64,000 bases of DNA from Sphingobacterium hungaricum (GCF_015210005.1 NZ_MU158698.1:2899273-2963272); one strand, 5' to 3'; positions 45,183 through 54,485 are shown, numbered from the stretch's first letter. The notes: generated by a model not told the origin, from the letters alone. A program made the numbers and translations.

Positions 45183-46484
45183 ATGAAGCATGTCTTGTTG
45201 ATTGCTTTGCTTTTTGCAAACATCTTATTTTTAAAAGCCCAAGATCCGTACAAATTAGATTCCCTTTTTGCTAAATCCAAATTGCTGAATCGCCATTTTG
45301 TGGGATTCTCTTTGTATGGCGTCGGCCAGGATACGGTTGTCTATGCCCGAAATGAAGATAAAGCATTTACCCCAGCGTCGAATACCAAAGTATTTACGCT
45401 GTATACCGCATTACAGAACTTAGGGGATTCTATTCCCGGCTTAGAATACATCGAACGCGGAGATTCCCTGATTTTTTGGGGAACGGGCGATCCCACTTTT
45501 TTACATAATCGCTTAGATACCCGCAAGGTCTATGATTTTCTGAAATTCAGCACGAAGAAACTCTATTATGTGCCGACGGAAAGTGCTGAAGATTATTACC
45601 GGAACGGATGGTCGATTGAAGATTACGACAAATACTATCAGCCCGAAATAGCAACCTTTCCGATTTATGGAAATGTAGTTACATTCCGAGCTCCGGAGAA
45701 AAACAGTTTAAAGGCAAGCCCTCCATATTTCGACAAAAATCTCGTCATTTCCGACAGAAAATATAAAAGCTTCTGGATCACACGCAAAATGAATGAGAAT
45801 GTCTTTCAACTTTCTTCGATCTATGTTCCGAAAAATTATGTCAATGAAATTCCCTTCCATTATAGCGACAGCTTATTTACCAAACTGCTGATCGATACGT
45901 TAAAAAGGGATGTAGAAATGATTGCGTACGAGAAAACGCCTGATACGCGCATGATCTATTCGATCGATACCAAAAGCCTATTGCGCGAAATGATGCTGCC
46001 AAGTGATAATTTTTTGGCAGAGCAGTTTACAATGCTTGCTGCGCAAAGCCGTTTTCACGCGTTTAATACAGATGAATTGCGCGATAGCTTAGCTAGCGTA
46101 TACAAGACGATCCTGACGGACACGATCAGCCTACATGATGGGAGCGGCCTATCTTCATACAATAAAATCACCCCTAGAAGCATGGTGGAATTGCTGAAAC
46201 AGCTGCAATCCCAGATTCCAAACGAACTGGATCTGCACTATTTGTTTCCTGCCGGAGGGTTAAGTGGCACCCTGCGCTCGGCCTATCCCTTATTTAATGG
46301 CGAACCGTATGTTTGGGCGAAGACAGGTACGCTAACTTCTGTCTACTGCCAGTCGGGATACATCACTTGCAAGTCTGGGAATAAGTATATCTTTTCCTTT
46401 CTGAACAATAATTTTCTCGGAGCGGCTTCTTCCGTTAGGAGGGAAATGGTTTCCATTATGAATTACATCCATGAGAATTATTAG
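45183..46484 (+). CDS. dacB: D-alanyl-D-alanine carboxypeptidase/endopeptidase (PBP4, peptidase S13)
   Basis: Periplasmic penicillin-binding protein trimming peptidoglycan peptides. 433 residues, signal peptide ending LKAQ. Active-site motifs are intact: S66-N-T-K69 (PASNTK), S274-D-N276 and K380-T-G382. Length fits PBP4. Single gene between the glycan locus and the MFS gene. The symbol is by family; paralogues may exist elsewhere. Confidence 0.88.
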   Translation: MKHVLLIALLFANILFLKAQDPYKLDSLFAKSKLLNRHFVGFSLYGVGQDTVVYARNEDKAFTPASNTKVFTLYTALQNLGDSIPGLEYIERGDSLIFWGTGDPTFLHNRLDTRKVYDFLKFSTKKLYYVPTESAEDYYRNGWSIEDYDKYYQPEIATFPIYGNVVTFRAPEKNSLKASPPYFDKNLVISDRKYKSFWITRKMNENVFQLSSIYVPKNYVNEIPFHYSDSLFTKLLIDTLKRDVEMIAYEKTPDTRMIYSIDTKSLLREMMLPSDNFLAEQFTMLAAQSRFHAFNTDELRDSLASVYKTILTDTISLHDGSGLSSYNKITPRSMVELLKQLQSQIPNELDLHYLFPAGGLSGTLRSAYPLFNGEPYVWAKTGTLTSVYCQSGYITCKSGNKYIFSFLNNNFLGAASSVRREMVSIMNYIHENY

Positions 46485-46629
46485 GGTAAAGCAATGAGCC
46501 TGAATCCTGTGGACTGGCTCAAAAAGAATCTGTTTTGATTAGAACCATAAACGATTTTTTTCAGCTAAATAATTCTTAAATTTAAAAGTCCAAAAAATAT
46601 AAATCTATTGGTATATTCGTGTTCTAAAC

Positions 46630-47952
46630 ATGTCGAATAACGAAATTAAAAAGAACGACAAGCGATTGATTCGCTCTTGGTCCATGTATGATTGGGCCAA
46701 TTCCGCTTATAACCTAGTTATAACTTCCACGATTTTTCCCGTTTATTATACGACAATTACCAAAACCCAGGAACATGGCGATAATGTCACTTTCTTTGGT
46801 TTTAGCTTTATCAATACGGCTCTATCCAATTTCGCATTGGGCATCGCCTATTTGATCATGGCTTTGGCATTGCCGTTCTTATCTGCTTATGCGGATGCGG
46901 CGGGGAAGAAGCGATTCTTTATGAAACTCTTTACCTACGTTGGAGCGCTCTCCTGTATGGGCCTGTTTTTCTTCAAATTGGAAACGCTCGAGTTGGGGAT
47001 TATCTTTTTTGCCTTAGCGGCAATGGGATATATCGGTGGTTTGGCATTTAACAATTCGTATCTTCCGCAGATTGCAACGCCCGATCAACAAGATCGCGTG
47101 AGTGCGCAAGGCTTTGCGTATGGCTATGTGGGTTGTGTGACGCTTCAGTTGATCTGTTTTGTTTTTATCTTTAAGCCCGAATGGTTTGGCATAACCGATC
47201 TGTCTTTTCCGGCAAGATTTTCATTTTTCTTGGTAGGTCTATGGTGGATGGGCTTTGCGCAGATTCCTTTCCGTAAGCTGCCTGCCAATAAACCACAGGT
47301 TAAGGATCCAGAATTGGGTTTCTTCCAAAAAGTCAATAAAGAATTTCAGCACGTTTTCGGGCACATCAAGCAGATCAAGGCGATCCGCCTATTTTTGCCG
47401 GCCTATTTTTTCTATGCCATAGGCGTGCAGACCATTATGGTCGTTGCGGCAGCATTCGGAGAAAAAGAACTTGAGCTTGGAGCTGACAAACTAATTCCTG
47501 CGATTCTGCTGATCCAGCTAGTCGCCATTGCTGGCGCTTATTTGATGTCCTTTTTAGCAAATAAGATTGGGAATATTCCTGTGCTGATGATTGTGGTTTG
47601 TATGTGGATTGGCATTTGTATCGCGGCTTATTTCTTATCCAGCGAATTTGAGTTTTATGCAATCGCATTTTTTGTTGGTTTGATGATGGGTGGTATACAA
47701 TCCTTATCGCGAAGCACTTATTCCAAATTGATCCCACAAGATATCGGCGACACCACCGCATTTTTTAGTTTCTATGACGTTACGGAGAAGCTCGCTATCG
47801 TCGTTGGTTTATTTTCATTTGCCTTTATTGAACAAATAACACACAATATTCGCTATTCGGCACTATTTTTATCCGTATACTTTATCATCGGATTGCTTTT
47901 GTTATTCCGAGTGTTAAAGTATAACAAAACAATCTTAAAACCCGTAAAATGA
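46630..47952 (+). CDS. MFS transporter, UMF1 (Atg22-like) family
   Basis: A membrane protein of 440 residues with about twelve helices. The SMYDWANSAYNLVITSTIFPVYY opening and GYIGGLAFNNSYLPQIA are typical of the UMF1/Atg22-like family, whose bacterial substrates are largely unknown. GGIQSLSRSTYSKLIP, a conserved C-half motif of this family, is present. Overlaps the next gene by 4 bp, so cotranslation with the LutA-like protein is likely. Confidence 0.85.
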   Translation: MSNNEIKKNDKRLIRSWSMYDWANSAYNLVITSTIFPVYYTTITKTQEHGDNVTFFGFSFINTALSNFALGIAYLIMALALPFLSAYADAAGKKRFFMKLFTYVGALSCMGLFFFKLETLELGIIFFALAAMGYIGGLAFNNSYLPQIATPDQQDRVSAQGFAYGYVGCVTLQLICFVFIFKPEWFGITDLSFPARFSFFLVGLWWMGFAQIPFRKLPANKPQVKDPELGFFQKVNKEFQHVFGHIKQIKAIRLFLPAYFFYAIGVQTIMVVAAAFGEKELELGADKLIPAILLIQLVAIAGAYLMSFLANKIGNIPVLMIVVCMWIGICIAAYFLSSEFEFYAIAFFVGLMMGGIQSLSRSTYSKLIPQDIGDTTAFFSFYDVTEKLAIVVGLFSFAFIEQITHNIRYSALFLSVYFIIGLLLLFRVLKYNKTILKPVK

Positions 47953-48680
47953 CGAAAGTACAACTGTTTGTTCCTTGTTTTATCGATCAGCTTTATCCCG
48001 AAACAGCATTTAATACCATAAAATTGCTGCGCAAAGCCGGTTGTGAAGTGAGCTATAACCCGAACCAAACCTGTTGTGGACAGCCGGCATACAATGCAGG
48101 TTTTTGGGACGAAGCGAAATCCATCGGATTGAAGTTCTTAAAAGATTTTAACGAAAGCGACTACATTGTCGCTCCATCAGCGTCCTGCGTCGGAATGGTC
48201 AAAAATGGCTATGATGACTTATTTACCAATTCCATGGAGCACAATACCTGCCGGAATATGCAGCGCAATATCTATGAGCTAAGCGATTTTCTGGTAAATG
48301 TGCTCAAAAAAGAATATTTTGGTGCTGAAATGATGGGCACAGCAGTCTATCATGATTCTTGCGCAGCACTCCGCGAATGCAAAATTAAAGACGAACCACG
48401 TAAATTGCTTGCACAAGTTGGCGGTCTAGAAGTTTTGGAAATGCGCGATCAGGAAACCTGTTGCGGATTTGGCGGAACGTTTGCCGTGAAGTTCGAAGGA
48501 ATTTCTTCGGCGATGGCTGAACAGAAGGTACACAATGCACTAGAAGTAAAAGCGGATTACATTATATCGACCGATTCGTCCTGCTTGTTACAAATACAGA
48601 GTTATATTGATAAACATAAAATGCCCATTAAAACCATGCATCTTACTGATGTGTTAACGACCGGATGGGCAAATATTTAG
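47949..48680 (+). CDS. LutA-like (Fe-S) oxidoreductase subunit
   Basis: A protein of 243 residues made of two CCG domains: NQTCCGQPAYNAG and ETCCGFGGTFAVK, plus DSCAALREC, the cysteines expected to hold iron-sulfur clusters or disulfides. In Bacillus LutA works with LutB and LutC to oxidise L-lactate. Here no lutB/lutC follows; the next gene is a TIM-barrel protein. Either the partners are elsewhere or this is a distinct glycolate/lactate-oxidase relative. Confidence 0.82.
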   Translation: MTKVQLFVPCFIDQLYPETAFNTIKLLRKAGCEVSYNPNQTCCGQPAYNAGFWDEAKSIGLKFLKDFNESDYIVAPSASCVGMVKNGYDDLFTNSMEHNTCRNMQRNIYELSDFLVNVLKKEYFGAEMMGTAVYHDSCAALRECKIKDEPRKLLAQVGGLEVLEMRDQETCCGFGGTFAVKFEGISSAMAEQKVHNALEVKADYIISTDSSCLLQIQSYIDKHKMPIKTMHLTDVLTTGWANI

Positions 48681-48698
48681 ATTTTAAATAATAATATT

Positions 48699-49577
48699 AT
48701 GAATTCAAGAAGAGAGTTTCTTAAAAATGTTGGCTTGGCAACCGCAGGGTTAGCCATCGCACCCAACTTAGATTTATTCGCTGCAAAGAAAGAATGGTTT
48801 CAGATTTCGTTGGCCGAATGGTCATTGCACCGCACTTTATTTAAAGGCGATCTTAAAAACATTGATTTCCCAGAATTCACTGCAAAGAATTTCGGCATCT
48901 ATGGAGTTGAATATGTAAATCAGTTCTTCAAGGATAAGGCTCAGGATATGACTTATTTAAAAGATCTAAATAACCGTGCAAAAGATAATGGCGTGACGAA
49001 TGTGTTGATCATGATCGATGGGGAAGGTGATTTGGGCGACCAAGATGAAACCAAACGCAACAAAGCCATTGAAAACCATTACAAATGGATCGATGCGGCT
49101 CATTTCTTAGGCTGTAAAGCGATCCGCGTGAATGCGGCAGGTAAAGGAACGCCAGCTGAAGTTAAAGGTCAAGTGGTAAAAAGCCTAAGCAGCTTAGCTG
49201 ACTATGGCAAAAAAGGGAAAATCAATGTGATTGTCGAAAATCATGGCGGCATCTCTTCAGATGGAACATGGTTATCGGATGTATTGAAGACGGTAGGTAA
49301 GAAAAACTGTGGAAGTTTGCCTGACTTTGGTAATTTCTACGAATACGACCGCTACAAAGGTGTTGAGGAATTAATGCCATTTGCAAAAGGCGTCAGCGCT
49401 AAAGCGAATGTATTTAAAGAAGATGGTTCTGAAGCCAATTACGATTACGACCGCCTAATGAAAATCGTGAAAGATGCAGGCTACAAAGGCTACATCGGAA
49501 TAGAATTCGAAGGCGATAAATTAAGTGAAGTAGAAGGAATCAAGAAAGCAAAAGCTTTATTGTCTAAATACTTGTAA
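48699..49577 (+). CDS. Tat-exported sugar phosphate isomerase/epimerase-like protein
   Basis: A TIM-barrel protein of 292 residues. The N-terminus MNSRREFLKNVGLATAGLA is a twin-arginine signal (SRREFLK), so it should be exported folded. The body has the xylose-isomerase-like pattern: VIVENHGG, CGSLPDFGNFYEYD and GYIGIEFEGD, with acidic metal-binding residues. Substrate unknown. It is one of a closely spaced operon with the MFS and LutA-like genes. Confidence 0.85.
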   Translation: MNSRREFLKNVGLATAGLAIAPNLDLFAAKKEWFQISLAEWSLHRTLFKGDLKNIDFPEFTAKNFGIYGVEYVNQFFKDKAQDMTYLKDLNNRAKDNGVTNVLIMIDGEGDLGDQDETKRNKAIENHYKWIDAAHFLGCKAIRVNAAGKGTPAEVKGQVVKSLSSLADYGKKGKINVIVENHGGISSDGTWLSDVLKTVGKKNCGSLPDFGNFYEYDRYKGVEELMPFAKGVSAKANVFKEDGSEANYDYDRLMKIVKDAGYKGYIGIEFEGDKLSEVEGIKKAKALLSKYL

Positions 49578-49584
49578 TAGCTAC

Positions 49585-50475
49585 ATGAAGTATATCTTCA
49601 AATCGATTTATATTTTACTATTCCTAGCAATAGGAGAAAAAGCATACTCCCAGACTAGCGCCGACGCAAAGATGCTAGTCTGGGAAGATAGCTTAAAAAA
49701 CCTTGGCGAAGGGATTTTTAAGCAAAATGCCGAACCCGAGCGCCTCGACAATAATTTCAAATTTGTCAAGACATTGGTTTCTGCACTCAAAGAAAATCAA
49801 TCCTTTGGGCATGATTTTACTTCCCTGAAAATGATCTCCATCATTTCTTCGCCAGCAAAAGATTTCCGGATTTTCTCTTGGAATGTCCCGCTGGATGACG
49901 GTTCATATCTTTATTACGGTTCCGTCCAATTCAAGACAGCAGATGGCAGCTTGAAGCTTATTCCACTATTGGATAAAACATTTGAGATCCAGGAACCTGA
50001 AAAGGAAGCATTATCAAATAATGAATGGTATGGAGCGCAGTATTATGAACTTATCCCATTAGGAACAAATCAATATGCCTTATTGGGATGGAAAGGGCAT
50101 ACGCCTACTTACACGCAAAAGGTAATTGATATTCTGACCGTAGATAAGGGGACTGTATCTTTCGGACAGGCTGTGTTTTCGGACGATAAGGCGCTAAAGC
50201 GAAAGATTTTCAACTATACCCGCGAAGCGAGCCTGATCCTCAAATACGAATCCGAAAACAAGCGCATCGTATTTGACCACTTAGTGCCCGCAGATCCTAA
50301 ACTGATCGGGAACTATCGATATTACGGCCCGGATTTATCCTATGATGCTTACGAAATCAAATCCAGCACACTGCATTTTAAAGAAAATATTCCGCTGACG
50401 AATCCAGTCCGTGGCGATGAAGATCAATACCTCGCGCCAGACCGCAAGAGAGTAGGCAAGGAGTCGGGCATCTAA
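49585..50475 (+). CDS. secreted protein, function unknown
   Basis: A protein of 296 residues with a signal peptide ending KAYSQ. The mature part contains aromatic-rich strands (DDGSYLYYGSVQF, YYELIPLGTNQYALLGWKGH) and ends VRGDEDQYLAPDRKRVGK, a tail I recall from conserved Bacteroidota proteins of unknown function. It follows the Tat protein by 7 bp, so it is in the same operon. Confidence 0.65.
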   Translation: MKYIFKSIYILLFLAIGEKAYSQTSADAKMLVWEDSLKNLGEGIFKQNAEPERLDNNFKFVKTLVSALKENQSFGHDFTSLKMISIISSPAKDFRIFSWNVPLDDGSYLYYGSVQFKTADGSLKLIPLLDKTFEIQEPEKEALSNNEWYGAQYYELIPLGTNQYALLGWKGHTPTYTQKVIDILTVDKGTVSFGQAVFSDDKALKRKIFNYTREASLILKYESENKRIVFDHLVPADPKLIGNYRYYGPDLSYDAYEIKSSTLHFKENIPLTNPVRGDEDQYLAPDRKRVGKESGI

Positions 50476-50605
50476 TTGGATTGTTTTTTTTATTCCCCGA
50501 AGGGAAATGATTTTGTGGACTTTTTAACTATAGGAAATAGGCTATGCTTGTTTAATTAGTAAATTGCAATGAACGTCAGTTATAAAAAACAGAACATTAT
50601 CTTCC

Positions 50606-50794
50606 AATAACCCTTTAAGAAATCACAATAACCCTTTAAGAAATCACAATAACCCTTCAAGAAATTATAAAACCTCTTCGAGAAATTATAAAACCTCTTC
50701 AAGAAATTATAAAATCCCTTCAAGAAATTATAAAACCTCTTCAAGAAATTATAAAATCTCTTCAATAAATTATAAAAAAGCTTCAATAAATTAT
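50606..50794. repeat. 21-bp tandem repeat, nine units
   Basis: Nine head-to-tail units of 21 bp on the pattern AAAACCTCTTCAAGAAATTAT; the first two are identical (AATAACCCTTTAAGAAATCAC) and later units drift. Because 21 is a multiple of three, the minus strand keeps an open frame of FYNFLKR-like heptads, but its only start is a TTG and there is no signal of a gene. Confidence 0.85.
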
Positions 50795-51093
50795 AAAAAA
50801 TTGACAATATTTTAGTGACAATTCTCGCAATTCTTTTAATTAAAAACTTTATGTAAGGATTGTAATTAATTAAAATATAATAACTTGTAATTTTTTATCG
50901 TTTTTTTGAGGTGTTATACGGAAGAAATGCCAAAAATTTAGTTTGTCATTTAAATGTAAGTTTTTCAATTCCCAATTATGCTAAATTTATTTCTTCATCG
51001 ATTTAGTATACTTGGCTATAATAATGCGAAACGAATTGGCGATAAAAGCAGCGTATGGTAGTTACGCAACGTATAGATTGCTGTGTTATGCTC

Positions 51094-51250
51094 TTGTCAC
51101 TCTGAGTGAAACGAAGAGTCTCGAATTTACGTTTTAGATTCTTCAAGATAAAACATGCACACGCGAAACGCGTGCGCTAACGACCAGAAAGGTTTTTTAT
51201 TTTTTACTTTTTAATTTTTACTTTGTAAGCCCACTTCGGGGCTAGGCGGA
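51094..51250. repeat. copy of the interspersed repeat family
   Basis: Shares TTGTCACTCTGA, GAAGAGTCTC, GATTCTTC and the hairpin core GCGAAACGCGTGCGCTAACG (51163-51182) with the mosaic at 2.5-3.3 kb, followed by the A/T-rich word run and a CCC/GGG hairpin remnant. It lies directly downstream of the NUDIX gene. Confidence 0.75.
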
Positions 51251-51255
51251 GAAAA

Positions 51256-51654
51256 TCAATCCAATAAACCTTGCTGATGCAAGTAATCGAAAATCAATTT
51301 ATCCACTTCAGAGATTATCTCTTTATCGGCGTAATGTAGCCACCTGATTTCTTCGATCTCGGAATCGGCATTTAATTCTCCATCATATTCTGCAGAATAG
51401 CAGGTCATTTTTACAAGCGTACCTTCGGGATGGCTATGTGCTTGAGCTTCAAAAGTGCCGATAAATTGTAAACTGTCAGGAATCAAATCGACCTGCAATT
51501 CTTCCTGAATTTCGCGGATTAATGCTTCTGCGTCAGATTCCCCGGATTCTCTTTTTCCTCCCGGAATGTAATATTTGTCCTTGCCGTAACTTTTGGTCGA
51601 GAGAATCGATTTATTTTGAATCTCAATCCAAGCTAATTTGTCAATTATTTTCAT
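51256..51654 (-). CDS. NUDIX hydrolase
   Basis: A nucleoside-diphosphate-linked hydrolase of 132 residues. The Nudix box is complete: GKRESGESDAEALIREIQEELQV (G-x5-E-x7-REUxEExxU pattern), about residues 33-55. YIPGGK precedes it and SEIEEIRWL follows. Likely cleaves an oxidised nucleotide or NDP-sugar; substrate unknown. Four bases from the CHAP gene upstream. Confidence 0.9.
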   Translation of the reverse strand: MKIIDKLAWIEIQNKSILSTKSYGKDKYYIPGGKRESGESDAEALIREIQEELQVDLIPDSLQFIGTFEAQAHSHPEGTLVKMTCYSAEYDGELNADSEIEEIRWLHYADKEIISEVDKLIFDYLHQQGLLD

Positions 51655-51658
51655 CGTA

Positions 51659-52312
51659 TTAATTTATAGGAGCAGTATCTTCTTTTCTTAACCAGCCCAA
51701 AATATTGTCATTCTTAATCGTCCATTTGTTATTGGCATATTCCAGCGCATAACGTGCTCTCGAATTCCCAAAAGGTCCTGGATTTTGCTGAATAATCTCC
51801 ATTTGGTTTTCAAAAACATTAGAAACAATGGCGACATGGCCAAAACGATTGATTAACGTTCCATCAAATATCAGCAGATCATCGATTTTCGGTTTCGTCT
51901 GGCTAGAATTGGCGTATTGAATCAAATTTCGTTTGACGTTCAATGTGCCATCGGCCAAGGTATCAATATAAAACTGTTTGGCATGGCCATAACTATCTGG
52001 CATTTTATGGTTAAGGTATTGGTAATAATAGCGCTTTACAAATTCTACGCATTGGTATTTCAGTCCAAGGTTATAGCCATCTTCTGTGGTATCACGCTCC
52101 AAAACATGATCTACACCTCCATTATAATACACGAAAACACCATTTAAGCTATCCAATTTCTGTCCAACCACATAATCGCTATTGAAATTGAATTTCTTAA
52201 AAACCCAAACACCCATATAACTTAAAATCAATATGCCAATTACGGCATACATCCAGCGTTTCGATTTTATTTTCCGTAATTTTTTGTCATTCGGATTATC
52301 GCTTAAGAGCAT
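51659..52312 (-). CDS. membrane-anchored CHAP-domain amidase
   Basis: A protein of 217 residues with a membrane helix (about 21-39) and a CHAP (NlpC/P60-type) domain facing the periplasm. The catalytic Cys88 lies in KYQCVEFVKRYY and His159 in RFGHVAIVS, with the Gly-rich PGPFGNSRA after it. The sequence is closest by eye to the glutathionylspermidine-amidase-like CHAP branch; peptidoglycan cleavage is the alternative. It is cotranscribed with the NUDIX gene (4-bp gap) and divergent from the EamA gene. Confidence 0.82.
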   Translation of the reverse strand: MLLSDNPNDKKLRKIKSKRWMYAVIGILILSYMGVWVFKKFNFNSDYVVGQKLDSLNGVFVYYNGGVDHVLERDTTEDGYNLGLKYQCVEFVKRYYYQYLNHKMPDSYGHAKQFYIDTLADGTLNVKRNLIQYANSSQTKPKIDDLLIFDGTLINRFGHVAIVSNVFENQMEIIQQNPGPFGNSRARYALEYANNKWTIKNDNILGWLRKEDTAPIN

Positions 52313-52348
52313 AGTTAAAGTTAATAATAAATTTCATTTTTATGATTT

Positions 52349-52379
52349 TCTAATCTCTATCTTTGTCGCATAGATTAGA
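52349..52379 (+). promoter_or_regulatory. -7 box flanked by an 8-bp dyad, EamA gene
   Basis: TATCTTTG (52358-52365) matches TAnnTTTG. It is flanked by perfect arms TCTAATCT (52349-52356) and AGATTAGA (52372-52379), so a protein bound to the dyad would cover the -7 box and start site. Supports the TTG start at 52384. Confidence 0.5.
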
Positions 52380-52383
52380 CCAC

Positions 52384-53292
52384 TTGAAAGATTACAAACT
52401 CATTTTCGCCGTACTTATCGTTGCAATTGTTTGGGGAACTACTTATTTGGCTATACGGGTCGCCGTAGAAACCATTCCCGCCTGGTTTGTCGCAAGCATT
52501 CGTCAATTGTTAGCTGGATTGATTCTGTTTTTGGTGCTGATTGTACGGAAAGAGTTAAAATGGATAGGGAGGGAGAATTTAAAATACCAATTGCTTTTTT
52601 CGTTCCTGATGCTGATTGTAGCGAATGGGCTTACAACGGTTGCTGAGGAAAGTCTTTCGAGCAGTTTGACTTCTTTAATCGCTGCCTCGACACCGATTCT
52701 GGTTTTTTTGGGAACTGTGGCAATCGGACTGGAACGGTTTAATTATCGTTCGCTGACTGGCGTATTGCTCTGTTTCTGTGGCATTGTCTTTATCTTTTGG
52801 GATGGACTCAAAGATTTTTTGAATCCAGATTACCGAATGGGCATTTCCTTGATGTTCTGTGCTATTTCGGGATGGGCTTTAGGCATTATTTTTACCAAAA
52901 AACTCAATATCCAAAAAGGAAATATTGTTTTGAATCTATTCTATCAGTTTATGTTTGCTGGAATTGTTCAGTTGGTGTTCGCCTTTCTTTTTTCAGACAA
53001 CTATAATTTTGGAAGCTGGACATCGAAAAGCATTTCGGCGATGATTTACTTATCTGTTTTTGGTTCAGTATTGGCATTTTTTGCATTCCATTACGCACTA
53101 ACCAAAATTTCACCTGTCAAAGTCTCCATCCTTGCTTACATCAACACCATCATTGCTATTTTCTTAGGCTGGCTGGTTTTGAATGAAGAAATTTCACTTA
53201 AGTTTCTAATCGCCGCTGTCTTGATTATTTTGGGTGTATTTATTACAAATTACAAACCTGGAATGTTTAAACGGAGCCCTGCAAAAGTTTAA
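52384..53292 (+). CDS. EamA-type DMT transporter
   Basis: A drug/metabolite transporter of 302 residues with ten helices in two EamA repeats. The first starts KDYKLIFAVLIVAIVWGTTYLAIRVAV and the second has GMISLMFCAISGWALGIIF-like sequence. No ATG is available: the frame continues upstream to another TTG, but that TTG is the end of the -7 box, so I place the start at the TTG twelve bases after the predicted transcript start. Exports amino acids or similar metabolites in general. Confidence 0.85.
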   Translation: MKDYKLIFAVLIVAIVWGTTYLAIRVAVETIPAWFVASIRQLLAGLILFLVLIVRKELKWIGRENLKYQLLFSFLMLIVANGLTTVAEESLSSSLTSLIAASTPILVFLGTVAIGLERFNYRSLTGVLLCFCGIVFIFWDGLKDFLNPDYRMGISLMFCAISGWALGIIFTKKLNIQKGNIVLNLFYQFMFAGIVQLVFAFLFSDNYNFGSWTSKSISAMIYLSVFGSVLAFFAFHYALTKISPVKVSILAYINTIIAIFLGWLVLNEEISLKFLIAAVLIILGVFITNYKPGMFKRSPAKV

Positions 53293-53299
53293 TTGTTGA

Positions 53300-53692
53300 T
53301 TATTTATATCGGGCAATGTTTCGTTTTCGGATTAACCCGAAAACTAAAACACATGCGTATGCCCACATTAGCCATGAGCTAAAGATTGTTCCATCTGTCG
53401 ATGGAAGGGTCGGAAATACGAGGTCAAAAAAGAACAAACAAAGACTATCCAATAGCATGCCCGGCAAAACCAATAGGGCGGCAGCGTGTACGGACTGAGG
53501 TTTTGATAACCTGAATTTATTAAAAACGATGTGAGAAATAATACCTAAAATTAATGCCGTTCCGGCAAATAGGGTGATGACAACCCATTGCCTATCCGTT
53601 AGAAAAAAGAGATGTCCAAAATAACGGAATGCAAATGTGGCTATCGCCCAAATAAAAAATCCTAAACAAAAACTATATCTTTTGTAGTTCAT
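53300..53692 (-). CDS. DUF5367-like membrane protein
   Basis: A protein of 130 residues and four membrane helices. The end of the third helix and the LPSTDGTIFSSWLMWAYACVLV motif suggest the DUF5367 family of small bacterial membrane proteins. Function unknown. It converges with the EamA gene (7 bp between stops) and is followed upstream by a DUF4199 gene on the same strand. Confidence 0.6.
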   Translation of the reverse strand: MNYKRYSFCLGFFIWAIATFAFRYFGHLFFLTDRQWVVITLFAGTALILGIISHIVFNKFRLSKPQSVHAAALLVLPGMLLDSLCLFFFDLVFPTLPSTDGTIFSSWLMWAYACVLVFGLIRKRNIARYK

Positions 53693-53733
53693 TTAGACTT
53701 GTTTAATGCTTTATTTATAGTCGGCAAAAGGAA

Positions 53734-54240
53734 TTATTCCACCTCTTGCACCAATTCTCCATCTTTTGTTCTGACAAATATCATGACGATTGCTGTCGTT
53801 ATGATGCCCATTGTCAAGGCTCCAATCATTCCTTGCAACGCATAATTCTTATAATTTAAATTCGCTTCAGCAATTTCAGTACTTTCATAATAACCCAATT
53901 CAACTGAACGTTTGATTACGTTTGGAAAGAATTCAGGACTGATCACGTAAGTGATGACCCATTGGGTGAACGGACTGATCAATGTGATAATCAGTGTTAA
54001 GATAATTCCAGAAACCAGACCCTGTTTATAGTCCATTTTACCTTCATAAAAGTTCTTCTTTTTGTCCTGTAAAGCTAAAACATAAGTCCAAATCGCGGGG
54101 ATAGCAAATAGATTGGTCAGATACATGTGGTAGTCTATGTTTCTGTCGTGTAGGCCACAAAGTTTTTCTAAAACCATCCATAACAAACTCATTATGGTGA
54201 ATATAATTGCCCACTTAAATTCAATTCCGATATTTTTCAT
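53734..54240 (-). CDS. DUF4199 membrane protein
   Basis: A protein of 168 residues and four membrane helices. DUF4199 features: WAIIFTIMSLLWMVLEKLCGLHD, the YEGKMDYKQGLVSGIILT loop and NYALQGMIGALTMGIITTAIV at the end. It is common in Bacteroidota; function unknown. Transcribed away from the ZIP gene. Confidence 0.8.
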   Translation of the reverse strand: MKNIGIEFKWAIIFTIMSLLWMVLEKLCGLHDRNIDYHMYLTNLFAIPAIWTYVLALQDKKKNFYEGKMDYKQGLVSGIILTLIITLISPFTQWVITYVISPEFFPNVIKRSVELGYYESTEIAEANLNYKNYALQGMIGALTMGIITTAIVMIFVRTKDGELVQEVE

Positions 54241-54386
54241 ATTTAATTTAAATTAGTTAAATACTCTGTTTTCATTAGGGAGCTTCACTATAAAACATGC
54301 TTGAAGGCACATGTTTAAGCTATATAAATTTACGGAATAAATTATGAGTATAGAAAAATAAATTTTTATCAAGACGGTTCATGTAA

Positions 54387-54414
54387 AATTCGACGGATTT
54401 TCTGCCGTCAAATT
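54387..54414. promoter_or_regulatory. dyad upstream of the ZIP gene
   Basis: AATTCGACGG and CCGTCAAATT pair over 9 of 10 positions around an 8-nt centre. It might be the target of a metal-dependent regulator; no such box is recognised with certainty. Confidence 0.3.
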
Positions 54415-54485
54415 CTTCAATTAGGTAGAATTTTAGATTATTTTCATTTGAAATAAAGATGTCTTTTAATTGTGCAAAAGATAGT

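Larger units (their letters stand above)
50476..51255. other. non-coding region with minisatellite and interspersed repeat
   Basis: About 780 bp. It contains a 21-bp tandem repeat (50606-50794) and a copy of the interspersed repeat (51094-51250), listed separately. Between them the sequence is AT-rich, with no convincing gene or promoter. Confidence 0.6.

Noticed and set aside
46495..46521. TGAGCC/GGCTCA hairpin after dacB
   Set aside because: Short arms, large loop and followed by A-rich, not T-rich, sequence; not a convincing terminator.
50606..50794. CRISPR array
   Set aside because: The repeats are directly adjoining 21-bp units with no spacers and no cas genes nearby.
50580..50807. Minus-strand frame of FYNFLKR heptads
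   Set aside because: Only a TTG start, no promoter or flanking unique coding sequence; it is a by-product of the 21-bp tandem repeat.
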